From NCBI GenBank assembly GCA_002363615.1, contig DEWK01000024.1:81827-145826 (forward strand): a DNA stretch of 64,000 bases. Direction: 5' to 3'. Positions 27,247 to 35,721 of the stretch are shown here, one piece after another (the first letter of the stretch is position 1; each line of letters begins with the position of its first letter). The DNA is from Lachnospira sp. UBA3212. Its GTDB lineage: Bacteria > Bacillota > Clostridia > Lachnospirales > Lachnospiraceae. The notes beneath the pieces were generated by a model, which did not search any database, was not told the DNA's origin, and was given only the letters and a program-made list of their open reading frames with translations. A program made the translations under genes and the position numbers.

Positions 27247-28032
27247 ATGGAGTTAGGAGAGATTTTAGAGGTATGCAAGAACCTGGCAAAAACAGCAGGA
27301 CAGGAAATCCTTGCTATTTATGAAAGTCAGGATCTGGACATCCGTTATAAGGAGGATCACTCCCCACTAACTAAGGCAGATAGGGCTTCCAATAAAATCA
27401 TTGTATCGGCCTTGAAAGATAAGTATCCGGATTATGCTATCCTTTCCGAAGAAGAAAAGGATGACAAATCCCGTTTAGACAAGGACTGGTGCTTTGTCAT
27501 TGACCCCTTAGACGGCACCAAGGAATTTATCAAAAGAAATGGTGAATTTACGGTAAACATCGCCTTAACTTATAAGCACCAGGCAATCCTAGGGGTAATC
27601 TATGTGCCAGTCACCAGGGAACTTTACTATGCTGCCAAGGGACTGGGATGTTTTCTAGACAGCCCTAAGGAAGAAGGAAAAAAACTTTTTGTATCAAACC
27701 TTACCGGCTCTAACCAGATTCGGATGGTAATGAGTTCCTCTCATGGAAGCCCTCGCTTGGGAGCCATGATCGAGAAATATCAGATCACGCATTTTAAGAA
27801 AATGGGCTCTTCCATAAAGGGTTGCCTGATTGCAAGGGGAGATGCCGAAGTATACTACCGGGATACTCCCACCATGGAATGGGACACCTGTGCGATGCAA
27901 GTCATTGTAGAAGAGGCGGGAGGAATCTTCCGTCAGGGAGATGGTAGCAAAATGATTTATAACCGCAAGGACAGCTTAAATTCCAAGGGATTTTATATTT
28001 TAAATACCATGGAAAATATGTTTGAATTTTAA
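27247..28032 (+). CDS. cysQ: CysQ-type 3'(2'),5'-bisphosphate nucleotidase
   Basis: Inositol-monophosphatase-fold enzyme, most like CysQ, which hydrolyses 3'-phosphoadenosine 5'-phosphate. Metal-binding motifs: SEEEKDD, DPLDGTKEF and, near the end, MEWDTCAMQVIVEEAGG. 261 residues. AGGAGG lies ahead of the ATG. An inositol monophosphatase role cannot be excluded from sequence alone; the DGTKEF motif favours CysQ. In the aro operon without obvious functional link. Confidence 0.88.
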   Translation: MELGEILEVCKNLAKTAGQEILAIYESQDLDIRYKEDHSPLTKADRASNKIIVSALKDKYPDYAILSEEEKDDKSRLDKDWCFVIDPLDGTKEFIKRNGEFTVNIALTYKHQAILGVIYVPVTRELYYAAKGLGCFLDSPKEEGKKLFVSNLTGSNQIRMVMSSSHGSPRLGAMIEKYQITHFKKMGSSIKGCLIARGDAEVYYRDTPTMEWDTCAMQVIVEEAGGIFRQGDGSKMIYNRKDSLNSKGFYILNTMENMFEF

Positions 28033-28048
28033 CTCAGTGGGAGCAGCC

Positions 28049-28768
28049 ATGACCCTAAATCGAAACCAATTAAAATATCTGGTAATTGTAGCAATGCTAA
28101 TGGATCACATTGCCTGGGCCTATGTCCCAACCAATTCCATCCCAGCCTTTTTTCTACACTTAATCGGACGGACCACGGGACCTACCATGGCCTTCTTTCT
28201 AGCCGAGGGATTTTACTACAGCAAAAACATCAAGGCCTACGCCTGTCGCTTGGGGATTTTTTCTCTGATTTCCTGGCCGGCTTTTACACTTTTTGAATTT
28301 GGAGAACTCCCCCTTTACCGGGAAGGGGGGCATTGGCAGATTCATTATAATTTCCCGGTCCTCTTCACCCTGTTTTTATCCCTGATTGCCCTGTGGGTTT
28401 GGTATAAAAGCTCTTACAGCAAAAGTATGAAGCATATCATAGTTTTATGTTTAGCCTTTCTAACGGTGACCAGCGACTGGGGTGTGCTTGACATGATGTT
28501 TGCCTTTTATTTTTATGAAAATCGGGGAGACAAGAAAAAACTGATTCGGGGCTACCTGATCTTTGGCCTGATCTTTTCAACCCTTTCTCTTTTGGGAAGT
28601 GACCAGTTTTGGTTTGGTCTAAGCATGTTTGGCGTGCTTTTCGTTGCCCTACTGATCTCTAAATACAACGGTGAAAAAGGAAGTGACAAGCCAATCCACA
28701 AATGGTTTTTCTATGTATTTTATCCCCTCCACCTACTGATGATTTGGGGAATTGGACGAATGATTTAA
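28049..28768 (+). CDS. TraX-family membrane protein
   Basis: Polytopic protein of the TraX family (about 239 residues, 7-8 membrane helices). Family markers are the first-helix LKYLVIVAMLMDHIAWAY with the conserved Met-Asp-His, the GRTTGPTMAFFLAEGFYYS segment, and the His near the C-terminus in YVFYPLHLLMIWGI. E. coli TraX acetylates F pilin, but chromosomal Firmicute homologues are far from conjugation genes and probably act as acyltransferases on wall or surface polymers; that is inference. The ATG at 28049 has GGGAG upstream; the open frame extends into cysQ. Confidence 0.87.
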   Translation: MTLNRNQLKYLVIVAMLMDHIAWAYVPTNSIPAFFLHLIGRTTGPTMAFFLAEGFYYSKNIKAYACRLGIFSLISWPAFTLFEFGELPLYREGGHWQIHYNFPVLFTLFLSLIALWVWYKSSYSKSMKHIIVLCLAFLTVTSDWGVLDMMFAFYFYENRGDKKKLIRGYLIFGLIFSTLSLLGSDQFWFGLSMFGVLFVALLISKYNGEKGSDKPIHKWFFYVFYPLHLLMIWGIGRMI

Positions 28769-28781
28769 AAAGGAGTAAGCA

Positions 28782-29924
28782 ATGAAACGATGGAAAAAGG
28801 AAGATTTAATTAGAAGTCGCATATTATTAGGCCTATCCGGCCTCTTTTTATTGATTGGCCTAGTGGTTTCTCTGGTGGTAAAACCAGTGAGTGCCATGGA
28901 TGCCAACACAAGCGTTAAAACCAACACCAGCGATATGCACGGTATGTGGGTATCCTACTCGGATTTTAAGGATCTGGGTTTTTACAACAAAAAGAAGGGA
29001 ACCTTTCAAAAGAATGCAGACAAATTTTTCAAACAACTAAAGGCCAACCAAATTAACACGGTATTTTTTCACGTGGTTCCATGCAACGATTCCATCTACC
29101 CAAGTAAATACTTGGATTACAGTAGCAGCATGTTTGCAAAGGATCCAAACTACGATGCTCTGGAAATCCTGATCGAAGCGGCCCATGCAAATGGCATTGC
29201 CTTCCATGCCTGGATTAATCCATACCGCAAAAATATGAACGGTAAAATCTATAATCCACAAAAGAAGGCATCCACTACCCGAATCCTTCGGATCATCAAG
29301 GAATTAACCAGAAATTATGAAATCGACGGAGTCCACTTCGATGATTACTTCTATCCATCCAAAACCAAAGGAAATGACTATTACAAGGTCTCTATCAAAA
29401 AGAGAAAAAAATACGTCAACCGTATGGTAAAATCTGTCTACAAGACTCTGAAAAAATTAGATGCCAATATCATTTTTTCCATTAGCCCAGCCGGCAACAT
29501 TGAGTACGCCAAGAGCCTGGGCTGTGACCTAAAAACCTGGCTATCTAAGGACGGCTACGTAGACCTTATCATCCCACAGATCTACTGGAGTGAAAATTAC
29601 AGAGTCGGTGGCAAGCGGGTAAACATGTATAAGGACCGCCTCCTTCAGTGGGTAGACCTAAACAAAAACAATACTCCTATGATGATCGGCCTTGGCTTTT
29701 ACCGCGCCGGCGTAGGAGACTACTGTGACTTAGGCTGGAAAAAGCGAAATGACAACTTGGTAAGACAAATCAAGCTTCTTCGCAAAAACCAGTGTCAGGG
29801 CTACGTGCTTTTCACTGCTCGTTTCCTAAACGAGAAGAACGCCAGGAAGGAACTAAAAAACTATAACAAGTATCTTTCAGAATTAAGGACGGAAACATGG
29901 AAGAAAATCGAATCCAATCCATAG
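28782..29924 (+). CDS. Secreted GHL10-type glycoside hydrolase-like protein
   Basis: 380 residues. N-terminal basic end and membrane helix (about 14-32) form a signal or anchor. The rest is a TIM barrel of the GHL10 (DUF187) type: GMWVSYSDF start, the QINTVFFHVVPCNDSIYPS strand, AHANGIAFHAWINPYR, then VDGVHFDDYFYP (candidate catalytic Asp) and the C-terminal IPQIYWSENYRVGG. Homologues such as E. coli YddW-type proteins are thought to act on glycans in the wall; the substrate here is unknown. AAAAAGGAG precedes the ATG. It overlaps the nudix gene by 28 bases. Confidence 0.88.
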   Translation: MKRWKKEDLIRSRILLGLSGLFLLIGLVVSLVVKPVSAMDANTSVKTNTSDMHGMWVSYSDFKDLGFYNKKKGTFQKNADKFFKQLKANQINTVFFHVVPCNDSIYPSKYLDYSSSMFAKDPNYDALEILIEAAHANGIAFHAWINPYRKNMNGKIYNPQKKASTTRILRIIKELTRNYEIDGVHFDDYFYPSKTKGNDYYKVSIKKRKKYVNRMVKSVYKTLKKLDANIIFSISPAGNIEYAKSLGCDLKTWLSKDGYVDLIIPQIYWSENYRVGGKRVNMYKDRLLQWVDLNKNNTPMMIGLGFYRAGVGDYCDLGWKKRNDNLVRQIKLLRKNQCQGYVLFTARFLNEKNARKELKNYNKYLSELRTETWKKIESNP

Positions 29925-30508
29925 AAAAACAAACCAACAATCGTTTTTTAAATCTATACGTGCAAGACACCAAAAGAAGAAATGGCATTCATGCCCCATA
30001 CTATGTGGCCTCCCGTCGACCTAATCCAGACCAGCTAAGATGTAAGACCAAGGATCAGGAACCAGACGCAGTCATCATCTATGGGATCTACGAGGACAAG
30101 GTGGCCCTGATCAAACAGTACCGCTATGCCATTGGTGACTATATTTACGAATTTCCCGCAGGTCTCATCGATTCTGGGGAAAGTATAGAAGAGGCAGCAG
30201 TACGGGAAATGTACGAAGAAACCGGTCTTTCCCTAAGTCTCGTCAAATCCCCTAAGGAATATTCCAAGCCATTTTATACCAGCGTAGGAATGACTGACGA
30301 AGCCTGTTCCATGGTCTTTGGCACCCTAAAAGGTCAGCCAACCAATGAACACCAGGAAGAATCGGAAGACATCCAGGTAGTCTTAGCAGACCGAACAGAA
30401 ATCAAGCGAATCCTAAAAGAAGAAAAAGTCTCCCTAATGACCGCCTACATGCTTATGCACTATCTATCCGAAACAGAACCCTTTGGATTCTTAAATCAGC
30501 CAGAATAA
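29897..30508 (+). CDS. Nudix hydrolase, ADP-ribose pyrophosphatase type
   Basis: 203 residues. The Nudix box GX5EX7REUXEEXGU is complete in the segment starting GLIDSGESIEEAAVREM and ending EETGL. Upstream IKQYRYAIGDYIYEFPAGL is the pattern of the ADP-ribose pyrophosphatase/NudF group, and after the box there is KPFYTSVGMTDE. The start lies inside the end of the preceding gene with AAGGACGG ahead of it. Last gene of the operon, followed by a terminator. The exact nucleoside diphosphate substrate is not proven. Confidence 0.9.
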   Translation: MEENRIQSIEKQTNNRFLNLYVQDTKRRNGIHAPYYVASRRPNPDQLRCKTKDQEPDAVIIYGIYEDKVALIKQYRYAIGDYIYEFPAGLIDSGESIEEAAVREMYEETGLSLSLVKSPKEYSKPFYTSVGMTDEACSMVFGTLKGQPTNEHQEESEDIQVVLADRTEIKRILKEEKVSLMTAYMLMHYLSETEPFGFLNQPE

Positions 30509-30514
30509 GCAGAC

Positions 30515-30547
30515 AAACTCCTTACTGAAAAATAGTAAGGGGTTTTT
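30515..30547 (+). terminator. Terminator of the pgi-aro operon
   Basis: AAACTCCTTACT (30515-30526) pairs with AGTAAGGGGTTT (30534-30545), loop GAAAAAT, ending in T-run. Confidence 0.9.
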
Positions 30548-30812
30548 ATTTCAAAGAATTCTCACCAAGAGAGGCCTAGCAGGTCTTTTACCTTTGCATT
30601 TTTCACAAAATGTACCTCTAAAAATACATAGCTTTCGGTCAATGTATCTAAAAAAGTACCAAAAATGAATTGATTTTCTAGACTTAAAATGTTAGTATAC
30701 TGATTGTACAAGATTGCCGACGGATAAAGATCCGATGACATTTTTTTTATAGGAACAAGTTGTATACAATATACAAGCAAAAGAGCAAAGCTATATTTAA
30801 GGAGGTATTTTC
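30548..30812 (+). promoter_or_regulatory. pflB upstream region with palindromes and repeats
   Basis: A 265-base gap. It contains an imperfect direct repeat (AATGTACCTCTAAAAA at 30609 and AATGTATCTAAAAAA at 30641), a candidate promoter TTGATT(30670)...TATACT(30696) with a long 20-base spacer, palindromes TTGTACAA (30704-30711) and TTGTATACAA (30760-30769), and a small hairpin CGGAT-AAAG-ATCCG (30721-30734) followed by a T8 run. A strong AAGGAGG site ends it. The regulator is unknown; no clear Rex or cre site is seen. Confidence 0.55.
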
Positions 30813-33065
30813 ATGTTAACAAGCGAAGCATGGGAAGGATTTGAAGGAAGACTTTGGAAAGAAGAAATTAACGTAAGAGATTTCATTCAGAAGAACTATG
30901 AGCCATATGATGGAGATGAGAGTTTCCTTGCTGCTCCAACAGAGGCTACAAACAAGTTATGGGGTAAATTACAGGAATTACAGAAGCAGGAAAGAGAAAA
31001 TGGCGGTGTTTTAGATATGGAAACAAAGGTTGTTTCTGGTCTTACTGCTTATGGTCCTGGATATATTGATGAGTCTATGAAGGATCTTGAGCAGATCGTC
31101 GGTCTTCAGACAGATAAGCCATTAAAGAGAGCATTTATGCCATATGGTGGTATTAAGATGGCTGAGCAGGCTTGCCAGAACTATGGTTATGAGCCAGATC
31201 CTGAATTACACAAGATCTTTACTGAGTATCATAAGACACACAATCAGGGTGTATTTGATGCTTATACTCCAGAGATGAAGAAGGCACGTCATGCCCATAT
31301 CATCACCGGACTTCCAGATACCTATGGTCGTGGACGTATTGTAGGTGATTATCGTCGAGTTGCCCTTTATGGTATTGATACCTTAATGGCATTTAAGAAG
31401 CATGACTTTGATAACTGTGGTTCAGGAACCATGACCGATGATGTAATCCGTCAGAGAGAAGAGATTACAGAGCAGTATCGTGCCCTTGCCGGTATGAAGG
31501 CTATGGCAGAGGCTTATGGATATGATATTTCTAAACCGGCTACCAATGCTAAGGAAGCTGTACAGTGGGTATACTTTGGTTACCTTGCAGCTGTTAAGAC
31601 TCAGAACGGTGCAGCTATGTCTGTAGGACGTGTAGCTACCTTCCTTGATATCTATATTCAGAGAGACTTAAAGGCTGGAAAGATTACCGAAGACGAGGCA
31701 CAGGAATTAATCGACCACTTGGTAATGAAGTTTAGAATGGTTAAGTTTGCAAGAATTACTTCTTACAACGAATTATTCTCAGGAGATCCTACCTGGGTTA
31801 CCTGTGATCTTGCAGGTACAGGTATTGATGGTCGTCATATGGTTACAAAGACAGATTATCGTTTCCTTCATACCCTTGAGAACATGGGACCTTCACCAGA
31901 GCCAAACTTAACTGTATTATATTCATCATCACTTCCAGAATCATTTAAGAAGTATGCAGCTAAGATTTCTGTTGATACTTCATCGATCCAGTATGAGAAC
32001 GATGACCTTATGAAGGTATACTGGGGCGATGATTACGCAATTTGTTGTTGTGTATCTGCTACCCAGACCGGTAAGGAAATGCAGTTCTTCGGAGCAAGAG
32101 CAAACCTTGCTAAGTGTCTCCTTTACGCAATCAACGGTGGTGTAGATGCTAAGTCAAGAGAGCAGGTTGCACCAGCTTACAAGCCAATTACTTCAGAGTA
32201 CCTTGATTATGATGAAGTAATTGCTAAGTTCGACGTAATGATGGACTGGTTAGCTGATCTTTATGTAAATACCTTAAATCTCATCCAGTATATGCATGAT
32301 AAGTATTATTATGAAGCTGCTGAGATGGCATTGATTGATACAGACGTAAGACGTACGTTTGCTACCGGTATTGCCGGATTCTCACATGTAGTAGATTCAC
32401 TTTCAGCAATCAAGTATGCAAAGGTTAAGACTGTTCGTGATGAGACAGGATTCGTTGAGGATTACGTAACAGAGGGAGAATTCCCTAAGTATGGTAACGA
32501 TGATGATCGTGCAGATGAAATCGCTGTATGGTTACTCCGTACCTTTATGGATAAGATTAAGAAGAGACATACCTATCGTAATTCTGAGCCTACTACCTCA
32601 ATCCTTACTATTACTTCTAACGTAGTATATGGTAAGTTCACAGGTAACATGCCAGATGGACGTAGAGCAGGTACTCCTCTTGCACCAGGTGCTAACCCAT
32701 CTTATGGAGCAGAGCAGAATGGTCTTCTTGCTTCCTTAAATTCATTAACCAAGCTTCCTTATGGATGTGCATTAGATGGTATTTCTAATACTCAGACCAT
32801 GAACCCGGATGCTCTTGGACATAATGAAGAGGAAAGAGTAGATAACTTAGTTCATGTATTAGATGGTTACTTCGATCAGGGAGCACATCATTTAAATGTG
32901 AACGTATTCGGTAAGGATAAGTTAATCGATGCTATGGAACACCCAGAGAAGCCTGAATATGCAAACTTCACGATCCGTGTATCCGGTTATGCAGTTAAGT
33001 TTATTAACTTAACCAAGGAGCAGCAGATGGATGTTATTTCAAGAACCTTCCATGAGCATATGTAA
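30813..33065 (+). CDS. pflB: Pyruvate formate-lyase (formate C-acetyltransferase)
   Basis: Anaerobic glycyl-radical enzyme turning pyruvate and CoA into acetyl-CoA and formate. The cysteine pair is C412-C413 in CCCVS (an extra Cys precedes it). The radical glycine is G725 in RVSGYAVKF, near the C-terminus as it must be. 750 residues. Strong AAGGAGG site and clean, highly expressed-type codon use. It is followed by a terminator before its activase gene, so pflB can be made in large excess over pflA. Confidence 0.97.
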   Translation: MLTSEAWEGFEGRLWKEEINVRDFIQKNYEPYDGDESFLAAPTEATNKLWGKLQELQKQERENGGVLDMETKVVSGLTAYGPGYIDESMKDLEQIVGLQTDKPLKRAFMPYGGIKMAEQACQNYGYEPDPELHKIFTEYHKTHNQGVFDAYTPEMKKARHAHIITGLPDTYGRGRIVGDYRRVALYGIDTLMAFKKHDFDNCGSGTMTDDVIRQREEITEQYRALAGMKAMAEAYGYDISKPATNAKEAVQWVYFGYLAAVKTQNGAAMSVGRVATFLDIYIQRDLKAGKITEDEAQELIDHLVMKFRMVKFARITSYNELFSGDPTWVTCDLAGTGIDGRHMVTKTDYRFLHTLENMGPSPEPNLTVLYSSSLPESFKKYAAKISVDTSSIQYENDDLMKVYWGDDYAICCCVSATQTGKEMQFFGARANLAKCLLYAINGGVDAKSREQVAPAYKPITSEYLDYDEVIAKFDVMMDWLADLYVNTLNLIQYMHDKYYYEAAEMALIDTDVRRTFATGIAGFSHVVDSLSAIKYAKVKTVRDETGFVEDYVTEGEFPKYGNDDDRADEIAVWLLRTFMDKIKKRHTYRNSEPTTSILTITSNVVYGKFTGNMPDGRRAGTPLAPGANPSYGAEQNGLLASLNSLTKLPYGCALDGISNTQTMNPDALGHNEEERVDNLVHVLDGYFDQGAHHLNVNVFGKDKLIDAMEHPEKPEYANFTIRVSGYAVKFINLTKEQQMDVISRTFHEHM

Positions 33066-33096
33066 TCTGTAAAAAGAAGAATCAAACATAAAAACG

Positions 33097-33129
33097 AACA
33101 CCCGGTTATTTCATAGCCGGGTGTTTTTT
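33097..33129 (+). terminator. Terminator between pflB and pflA
   Basis: AACACCCGG (33097-33105) pairs with CCGGGTGTT (33117-33125), extended by T-G, T-A and A-T pairs, followed by a T run. Partial read-through would feed pflA. Confidence 0.92.
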
Positions 33130-33146
33130 AAAAAGGAGTGGTAGGA

Positions 33147-33890
33147 ATGAGTACGATTGGAAAAATTCATTCTGTAGAAAGTTTTGGTTCCGTGGATGGA
33201 CCAGGAGTTCGATATATTTTCTTTCTGCAGGGTTGTAGGATGAGATGTAGATATTGTCACAATCCAGAGACCTGGAGTTTAACAAAGGCAGAATTTGAAA
33301 TGACTCCTAAGGAGGCATTTGAAAAGGCCTATCGTTATAAGAATTACTGGAAGAAGGGGGGAGGAATCACCGTAAGCGGAGGAGAAGCGCTTTTACAAAT
33401 TGATTTTGTAAGGGAACTTTTTACCATTGCCAAGGAGCATGGGGTTCATACTACCTTAGATACGGCAGGCAATCCATTTACCAGAGAAGAACCCTTCTTT
33501 TCAAAGTTCAATGAATTATTAAAGGTGACAGATCTTTTTCTTTTAGACATCAAGGAGATGGACGAGAAAAAGCATAAAGATTTAACCGGATGGACCAATA
33601 AAAACATTTTAGATTTGGCAAATTATCTTTCTGATCAGGGAAAGGACATGTGGATCCGATACGTATTAGTTCCTGGTTATACAGACGATGCCAAGGATAT
33701 GGAGAACCTGTACCATTTTATTAAGGAATTAAAAACGATTAAGAGGGTAGAAGTTCTTCCTTACCATACCTTGGGAGTATTTAAATACGAGAGTCTGGGA
33801 ATTGAATATTCTCTCTTAGATGTAATGCCACCGGACAAGGATATGATTCAAAGGGCAAATCAAATTCTTCATACAGAAGATTATATCTAG
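33147..33890 (+). CDS. pflA: Pyruvate formate-lyase-activating enzyme
   Basis: Radical SAM enzyme that makes the glycyl radical on PflB. The cluster-binding CX3CX2C is C30, C34 and C37 (QGCRMRCRYC). GG(G)ITVSGGEALLQ, used for SAM binding, and the PFL-AE-type ending LPYHTLGVFKYESLG are seen. 247 residues. The ATG at 33147 is preceded by AAGGAG at 8 bases; the GTG nine bases earlier is too close to the site. Directly behind pflB. Confidence 0.95.
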   Translation: MSTIGKIHSVESFGSVDGPGVRYIFFLQGCRMRCRYCHNPETWSLTKAEFEMTPKEAFEKAYRYKNYWKKGGGITVSGGEALLQIDFVRELFTIAKEHGVHTTLDTAGNPFTREEPFFSKFNELLKVTDLFLLDIKEMDEKKHKDLTGWTNKNILDLANYLSDQGKDMWIRYVLVPGYTDDAKDMENLYHFIKELKTIKRVEVLPYHTLGVFKYESLGIEYSLLDVMPPDKDMIQRANQILHTEDYI

Positions 33891-33897
33891 ATATATT

Positions 33898-33946
33898 ACA
33901 AAAGGGGCTGTCGCACTAATTTCTTAGTGTGACAGCCCCTTTGTTT
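33898..33946. terminator. Terminator behind pflA
   Basis: A 19-bp stem (33901-33919 with 33924-33942, one G-T pair) with TTTC loop and T-rich right flank. It separates pflA from the convergent GDPD gene and could end both. Confidence 0.93.
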
Positions 33947-33992
33947 AAGGTCTTTTAAACTCTCGTCAAAGAAAATTTTAGGAGAGTTAAAT

Positions 33993-35300
33993 TTACTGAA
34001 TTGAATTCTCGTAAATGTCTACAGAGTCCTGAAGAAGAAGGTCAGTATAAACGCCGTCTACTCCAATTCCTCGAAGTTCTGTATAGAAATCGTAGTCATT
34101 AATGGTATTGTTATATAGGTACAAACCAGATTCATGAAGAGCCTGGATGTGAGCCTCATCAAAACGTTCATCTCCATCCGGAGCGGTAATCACCTTGATG
34201 TTATCCTTACTGGTTACATACTTTAAAATCTGATCACCGGTCATATCGGTATTGTAAGCAGTAAAGATTACATTCTGGAAATGATATACTTCTTCTAACA
34301 ATTTATAACTTTTCTTGTCGTAAACCTGAGGGACAATGCGAAGTATAAGATCTGGATCTAAGGCGTTGGCCTTTGTAATCAACTGCTGAATCTGCGCCTT
34401 GGCTTCCTCGTTGGTATATTGGCTAGACTTCGTATCTGTGATAATTACCATATCCTTATTCACAACCATGGCTTCTAATAGTTCTTCCACGGTCATTGGT
34501 GTGAAGTTTGATGCGGTTACCGGGGTACCCATAATCTTTCTAGACAGATATTCCTCTAAGCTCATTCTTGCTCCACCTGCATTACGCTTCCAGTTATGAA
34601 CAACGGTTAACTGTTCATCGGTGGAAAAACCAAAGTCTACTTCAAAAATTCTGGCACCAAGATTGATATTTTGTAAAAGAGCTTCCTTTGAGTTGGTATA
34701 GCAGGTATTGTACTTGGCCTCTCGAACCGCACCCATGGCATGAGTTACCATCATATGTTTTGCATACCAGTCGGAATTGTAACCCGTCATCTTACTTGCT
34801 AAAATCTGATTATTCTCATCATAGGACAAGGTGTAATTCACAATATTTGCAAATGCTTCCCCATCGATATAGTAGCCATCCTCTGTCTTCAAATAAGCAT
34901 GTTCCAAAGAGAAGGTGTACTGGTTTTTAGTACAGGTTTCCGCAGCAAAATCATAACGAATGGTGATGGTAACGGTGGAATCCACTTTTTGATAGGTATT
35001 GTCACCGGTTGTTTCATATCCCGCAGCAAGCATAGCCTGCTCTAATGGATAAGCGTTGTTTTCGTTGTAATTCACTGTGCTTTTTGCCACATAGTCCTGT
35101 TCCTTAGGAGTATCTTGTTTACTTACAATATCCTTAGGATGTTTCTTTCCTAAGAAATATCCTCCCACAAAAACTCCTGCTAGCAGTAAGAAGAGGATTA
35201 GGAAAATTGGCATGCAATCCCAAATCCAGCGGTAACGAGAATTTTTTCTACGATACCGGTATAATTCCTTTAGACGCGCCTTCTGTTCTTCGTTATTCAT
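33993..35300 (-). CDS. Membrane-anchored GDPD/PI-PLC-like phosphodiesterase
   Basis: 435 residues. Cytoplasmic basic stretch, one membrane helix (about 30-52), a linker and an outside region with beta-rich segment (about 75-165), then a TIM-barrel GDPD-like domain from about 180. Motifs are those of an uncharacterised GDPD subgroup rather than the classical HRG...PENT form: THAMGAVREAKYNTCYTNSKEAL, RIFEVDFGFSTDEQLTVVHNW. GDPDs release glycerol phosphate from lipid head groups or teichoic acid. The ATG at 35300 has AAAGGACT upstream; the earlier in-frame ATG has none. It shares a promoter region with tyrS. Confidence 0.83.
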   Translation of the reverse strand: MNNEEQKARLKELYRYRRKNSRYRWIWDCMPIFLILFLLLAGVFVGGYFLGKKHPKDIVSKQDTPKEQDYVAKSTVNYNENNAYPLEQAMLAAGYETTGDNTYQKVDSTVTITIRYDFAAETCTKNQYTFSLEHAYLKTEDGYYIDGEAFANIVNYTLSYDENNQILASKMTGYNSDWYAKHMMVTHAMGAVREAKYNTCYTNSKEALLQNINLGARIFEVDFGFSTDEQLTVVHNWKRNAGGARMSLEEYLSRKIMGTPVTASNFTPMTVEELLEAMVVNKDMVIITDTKSSQYTNEEAKAQIQQLITKANALDPDLILRIVPQVYDKKSYKLLEEVYHFQNVIFTAYNTDMTGDQILKYVTSKDNIKVITAPDGDERFDEAHIQALHESGLYLYNNTINDYDFYTELRGIGVDGVYTDLLLQDSVDIYENSIQ

Positions 35301-35332
35301 GAATATAGTCCTTTCTACCAAAATACTAAGTC

Positions 35333-35361
35333 ATTATACAATTATCTTTTTGAAAAATCAA
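35333..35361 (-). promoter_or_regulatory. Promoter of the GDPD gene
   Basis: Minus strand TTGATT (35356-35361), 17-base spacer, TATAAT (35333-35338). The -35 and spacer lie in the left arm of an inverted repeat mirrored at tyrS. Confidence 0.85.
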
Positions 35362-35395
35362 TTTTTATAATCAAAGAAGGTTGATTTTCAAAAAG
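35346..35395. repeat. Inverted repeat joining two divergent promoters
   Basis: CTTTTTGAAAAATCAA (35346-35361) and TTGATTTTCAAAAAG (35381-35395) are reverse complements apart from one extra A. Each arm holds the -35 box and the first part of the spacer of the promoter on its own side. Confidence 0.85.
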
Positions 35396-35409
35396 GAGTC
35401 TGTTATACT
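35381..35409 (+). promoter_or_regulatory. Promoter of tyrS and its T-box leader
   Basis: TTGATT (35381-35386), 17-base spacer, TATACT (35404-35409) with extended TG (TGtTATACT). The leader would start near 35416. Confidence 0.85.
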
Positions 35410-35420
35410 CTTTCCAATTG

Positions 35421-35668
35421 GCAAATGCGAGGAAGGAAATCAGTAGCGATGGGATTCGGATTTAGAGAGAGCTTGTTTGGTGAAAAAGCTTGAAGAACCA
35501 AAGTGAATTACGTTCCAGAGCAGCTTTTCTGAGAAAGATTCAAGTAGGAAAAGTCGGTCGCCCCGTTAGTGCAAAATGAAGGAGTTCATGATTATGAACT
35601 TGAACCAGAGGTGGTACCACGATGATTCGTCCTCTGCTTATCCAAGGATAAGCAGGGGGCTTTTTTTT
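35421..35668 (+). ncRNA. Tyrosine T-box leader with terminator/antiterminator
   Basis: Senses uncharged tRNA-Tyr. Stem I begins with the AGGAAGG and AGTAGC motifs; AGAGAGC and GGTGAAA loop follow; the specifier region GTGAAT-TAC-G has the Tyr codon TAC at 35509-35511. A stem (AGTTCAT-gatt-ATGAACT) precedes the T-box sequence AGAGGTGGTACCACG (35607-35621). The terminator is CCTCTGCTTATCC (35631-35643) with GGATAAGCAGGGG (35646-35658) and eight T; AGAGG of the T-box can pair with CCTCT instead, giving the antiterminator. Confidence 0.96.
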
Positions 35669-35721
35669 CTTACTTTTGCCAACCTAAGCAAGAAGTTTTA
35701 AGAATTAGGAGGATTTCAAAC

